Shown here piece by piece: positions 61,870 to 64,000 of a DNA stretch of 64,000 bases. The translations under genes and the position numbers were made by a program. Source of the DNA: Hinthialibacter sp964556895 (lineage in GTDB: Bacteria > Hinthialibacterota > Hinthialibacteria > Hinthialibacterales > Hinthialibacteraceae). The stretch covers positions 62,001-126,000 of the forward strand of contig CAZKYC010000001.1 of assembly GCA_964556895.1 (NCBI GenBank), in the 5' to 3' direction. Every line of letters starts with the position of its first letter. Position 1 is the first letter of the stretch. The notes under the pieces are model-generated. The model saw only the letters and a list, made by a program, of their open reading frames with translations. It ran no database searches and had not been told where the DNA came from.

Positions 61870-61902
61870 AAAAAACGAGAGCGTGAATTTCTCCACGCTC
61901 TC
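61870..61902 (-). terminator. Rho-independent terminator of the beta-propeller gene
   Basis: On the minus strand GAGAGCGTG-GAGAAATT-CACGCTCTC is followed by GTTTTTT, about 25 bases after the stop at 61925. Confidence 0.88.
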
Positions 61903-61924
61903 TTGAGTCGTCAACTTCTTGCGC

Positions 61925-63736
61925 CTACGGCGCTGAATGCAACAACTCAGCGGGTACAGACGCCCCCTTCGGAATGCGGTATATCTCAATCTTGTCGACA
62001 AAGACAGTCACACTGGGCGAACCTGCTTCGCCATTGTTGGCAACCTGTAAAATGGGGTTGATCAAGACGCCCTGGTCAGGCTGATAGACCATGCTCATCC
62101 AGGTCGGGCCTTCAACCAGCTGCTGCGTCGTCGCCGGGAAATTCAACCCAATCGAGCCGTCAAACGACCCCGCAACCGTCAACCCGCCGCGCAGCGCCCC
62201 TACCGCAATCGACGCGTTGGGAAAATCAGCGCGCACCAACGCCCGAACCAAGATGGGGTCGCCGCCGCCGTCCACCGCCGCCGCGCTAAACATAAAACCG
62301 ACCTGTTCGGGCGCGACCGTGATCGCCAACCCCTTGGCGTCATCGGATTGAGGCAAGATCAACGGCGAGAGCGCGGTCATGGCCAGCTGCCCCGGCGCCG
62401 CTGAATCAAACCCGCCGGCAATCTCGGCCCAGCCGCTCTCGGCGAGGGTGGCGCCGTCAAAGTTATATACTGTCATCGGCGACAACCCACTCGACGGCGG
62501 CGCCGTCGGCGTCGCGACCTGGCCAACCGGGGTTGGCGTCGGTGTGGGCGCGTTCACTGGCGTGTTGGTCGGTGGAACCGGCGTGTTGGTGGGCGGCGCT
62601 GGCGTGTGGGTCGGCGCATTTATCGGCGTGGGCGTGTCTTGTGGAATAATCACCGCCGGGGTGTTGGTCGGGATCGGCGTGTGGGTCGGCGTCGGCGTGC
62701 GGGTCGGCGCAATCGGCGTCGATGTTGGCCGCACGCCTTTCGGGCCGTGTTCAAACACTTGCAATATGCCGTCGCCCGCCAGATAGACATATCCATCAAA
62801 GGCGATGACGTCCAGGGACGAATCGGGAACATCATTTTCAAGAATGCGGTCTATCGTCGGCAGCCGCTCATAATCATACACCCGCAGACCGCCCTTGAAG
62901 CGCAGCGGCGGGTTGCTAAATCCATCAAACGCGGTGGCGGTGTAAGCGAAGCCTTCGCGAATGGCGATGCGCCAGACTTCGTTCTCATGGGTCGTGAAAG
63001 CGCTGGCGAGGTGTGAGGGCGCGTCTGGGTTTGAGATATCAAACAGGTCAATGCCGGTGAAGCCGACCGCAACGCCGAGTATATTGCCGTCGACCGACAC
63101 GCCATTGTTGCCGTCAAACTCATTGATCACACTGACAAAGGTGGTGACCAATGAGGTTTCGAGCGGGTTCGAGGTATTCAAAATCATGATGTCGGCCCAA
63201 GTGGCGACATACGAACGGCCTCCGGCTGTGACCATATCAATGACTTCATCATTGGCGTCAATCACCGTGAGCGGCGCCAATTTGTTTGGCTCGTTGATTT
63301 GAAGTTGAGTAACCACGATTCGGTTGTTGACGCCGATATACACCACGTCGCCAATCGCGTGAATGAAATTCACATTTTCACGGTTTTCGGTCACTCCCCG
63401 TTCATCAAGAACCACAGGGGCGGACGGGTCGGTCACATCTGCGATGACAATGTTTTGTTCTCCCGTATCGTCTGTACCAACAACCAGGGTATTGCCCACC
63501 GACGACAGGCCGATGACGCTGCTGGGCACAGGGAACTCGCCAATCAGCGCGGGCGTGGCGGGGTTAGACACATCAAAGATGCGAACATCTTTGTCGCCGC
63601 CGACATAAACCCGGTTGCCGTCCAGGTAAAGCGCCAAGGCGCTGACATCCATCTGAAAAACAGGGGTAATCAACTGCGCGTGAATGGCTGCTGCGCTTGC
63701 CAGCGCAATGAATAAACAGATCAATACGCGTTTCAT
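61925..63736 (-). CDS. Secreted LVIVD-repeat beta-propeller protein with Pro/Thr linker
   Basis: 603 residues with a Sec signal peptide (cleavage after IHA). Residues about 25-335 hold LVIVD-type propeller repeats (VRIFDVSNPATPALIGEF, IVIADVTDPSAPVVL, IDLFDISNPDAPSHLA). Residues about 335-425 are a low-complexity TPTPTP linker with PTNTPV units, coding a repetitive GC-rich DNA at 62500-62720. The last 175 residues form a separate beta-rich domain, possibly carbohydrate binding. The linker style suggests an extracellular multi-domain protein, a plausible type II secretion substrate. Very good GGAGGA site. Confidence 0.82.
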   Translation of the reverse strand: MKRVLICLFIALASAAAIHAQLITPVFQMDVSALALYLDGNRVYVGGDKDVRIFDVSNPATPALIGEFPVPSSVIGLSSVGNTLVVGTDDTGEQNIVIADVTDPSAPVVLDERGVTENRENVNFIHAIGDVVYIGVNNRIVVTQLQINEPNKLAPLTVIDANDEVIDMVTAGGRSYVATWADIMILNTSNPLETSLVTTFVSVINEFDGNNGVSVDGNILGVAVGFTGIDLFDISNPDAPSHLASAFTTHENEVWRIAIREGFAYTATAFDGFSNPPLRFKGGLRVYDYERLPTIDRILENDVPDSSLDVIAFDGYVYLAGDGILQVFEHGPKGVRPTSTPIAPTRTPTPTHTPIPTNTPAVIIPQDTPTPINAPTHTPAPPTNTPVPPTNTPVNAPTPTPTPVGQVATPTAPPSSGLSPMTVYNFDGATLAESGWAEIAGGFDSAAPGQLAMTALSPLILPQSDDAKGLAITVAPEQVGFMFSAAAVDGGGDPILVRALVRADFPNASIAVGALRGGLTVAGSFDGSIGLNFPATTQQLVEGPTWMSMVYQPDQGVLINPILQVANNGEAGSPSVTVFVDKIEIYRIPKGASVPAELLHSAP

Positions 63737-63739
63737 CGG

Positions 63740-64000
63740 TTATCCTCCAATTGAGTTCAAGCCCATTGCGTCATTCGCCTTGGATTGAATCTCCCCATAG
63801 GGCAATTCAATCCGCTCTCCTGCGTTGAGGCCGTGTGTGTCAAACCATCCCTGGTTCATTTCAAGCGCATACAGGCTCTTGTAGGTCGAGCGGTAATTCT
63901 TGACCGGATCAAACGGGCCGGTATGCGGCTCCATGTCTTCTATATTGCCTATGATTCCATCTTCTCGAATAAATGCAATCGATAAAGGGATCTTGGTGTT
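63740..64000 (-). CDS. DUF192 family protein (5' partial)
   Basis: The frame is open to the right edge, so at least 86 residues of a protein whose start is outside. NTKIPLSIAFIREDGIIGNIEDM is the DUF192 block usually written NT-IPLDI-F; YKSLYALEMNQGWFDTHGLNAGERIEL matches its family end. Function unknown; most members are periplasmic. It is 3 bases before the beta-propeller gene on the same strand, so the two may be co-transcribed. Confidence 0.82.
   Translation of the reverse strand, partial: NTKIPLSIAFIREDGIIGNIEDMEPHTGPFDPVKNYRSTYKSLYALEMNQGWFDTHGLNAGERIELPYGEIQSKANDAMGLNSIGG

Noticed and set aside
62379..62786. Plus-strand reading frame with Gly-Val repeats
   Set aside because: It is the complement of the Pro/Thr-rich linker of the beta-propeller gene; the repeat is coding on the minus strand, where signal peptide, ribosome binding site and terminator are present.
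1..64000. Transfer RNA or ribosomal RNA genes
   Set aside because: I looked for the T-loop pattern GGTTCRA near an acceptor stem and for conserved rRNA blocks and found none, though a covariance search could not be run.

Overview
The window is a stretch of chromosome from a diderm (Gram-negative) bacterium. It carries lipid A and Kdo genes (lpxK, waaA), a type II secretion operon with an outer-membrane secretin, and several secreted proteins with Sec signal peptides. Base composition is moderately GC-rich, and genes are tightly packed, often with ATGA stop/start overlaps. Small non-coding repeats fill many of the gaps. Several features (PilM/PilN-like GspL, a two-gene secretin, Pro/Thr-rich linkers, an ADP-dependent sugar kinase) suggest a poorly cultivated phylum rather than a proteobacterium. 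I cannot place it more precisely from sequence alone.

Layout. 1-9.3 kb is a plus-strand type II secretion operon, gspF(partial)-G-H-I-J-K-L-M-C-like, then a secretin encoded as two consecutive genes. 9.4-12 kb has two HD-domain phosphohydrolases and a flavin-reductase-like protein on the minus strand. 12.2-15.9 kb is a chaperone operon: a J-like TPR protein lacking HPD, grpE and a short dnaK. 16.3-20.2 kb holds a zinc-ribbon/TPR/coiled-coil membrane protein, larB and a FecR-pseudopilin fusion. 20.2-21.8 kb is a minus-strand operon of an SPFH protein, a ribbon-helix-helix regulator and a small membrane protein. 22.3-26.5 kb has a cobalamin adenosyltransferase, a secreted protein, a sugar-nucleotide epimerase and a family X polymerase. 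26.6-30.3 kb is an envelope operon (glycosyltransferase, waaA, lpxK), followed by an ADP-dependent sugar kinase and a DapA-family aldolase.

32.8-40.9 kb is one gene for a cytoplasmic protein of about 2,660 residues that I do not recognise. 41.1-44.0 kb is a HAD phosphatase / deoxyhypusine-synthase-like / PfkB kinase operon. 44.2-49.6 kb encodes glycan export and glycosyl transfer, followed by purC. 50.9-58.2 kb is a minus-strand cluster of phage virion-like genes: coiled-coil, decoration-like, HK97-like major capsid, connector-like, distal-tail-like, protease-like, fibre-like, two Sec-secreted proteins and a holin-like protein. It has no terminase, portal, tail tube, tape measure, integrase or replication gene. 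58.7-64 kb has a type II NADH dehydrogenase, a SMUG1-type uracil-DNA glycosylase, a chalcone-isomerase-like secreted protein, an LVIVD beta-propeller protein and a partial DUF192 protein.

Two short repeat families recur. One is a 111-112 bp MITE-like element with TA ends (4 copies, three around the capsid cluster). The other is an approximately 76-80 bp hairpin element (4 good copies and one diverged). The most noteworthy items are the reduced capsid cluster, the split secretin, the giant orphan protein and the HAD/DHS-like/PfkB operon.
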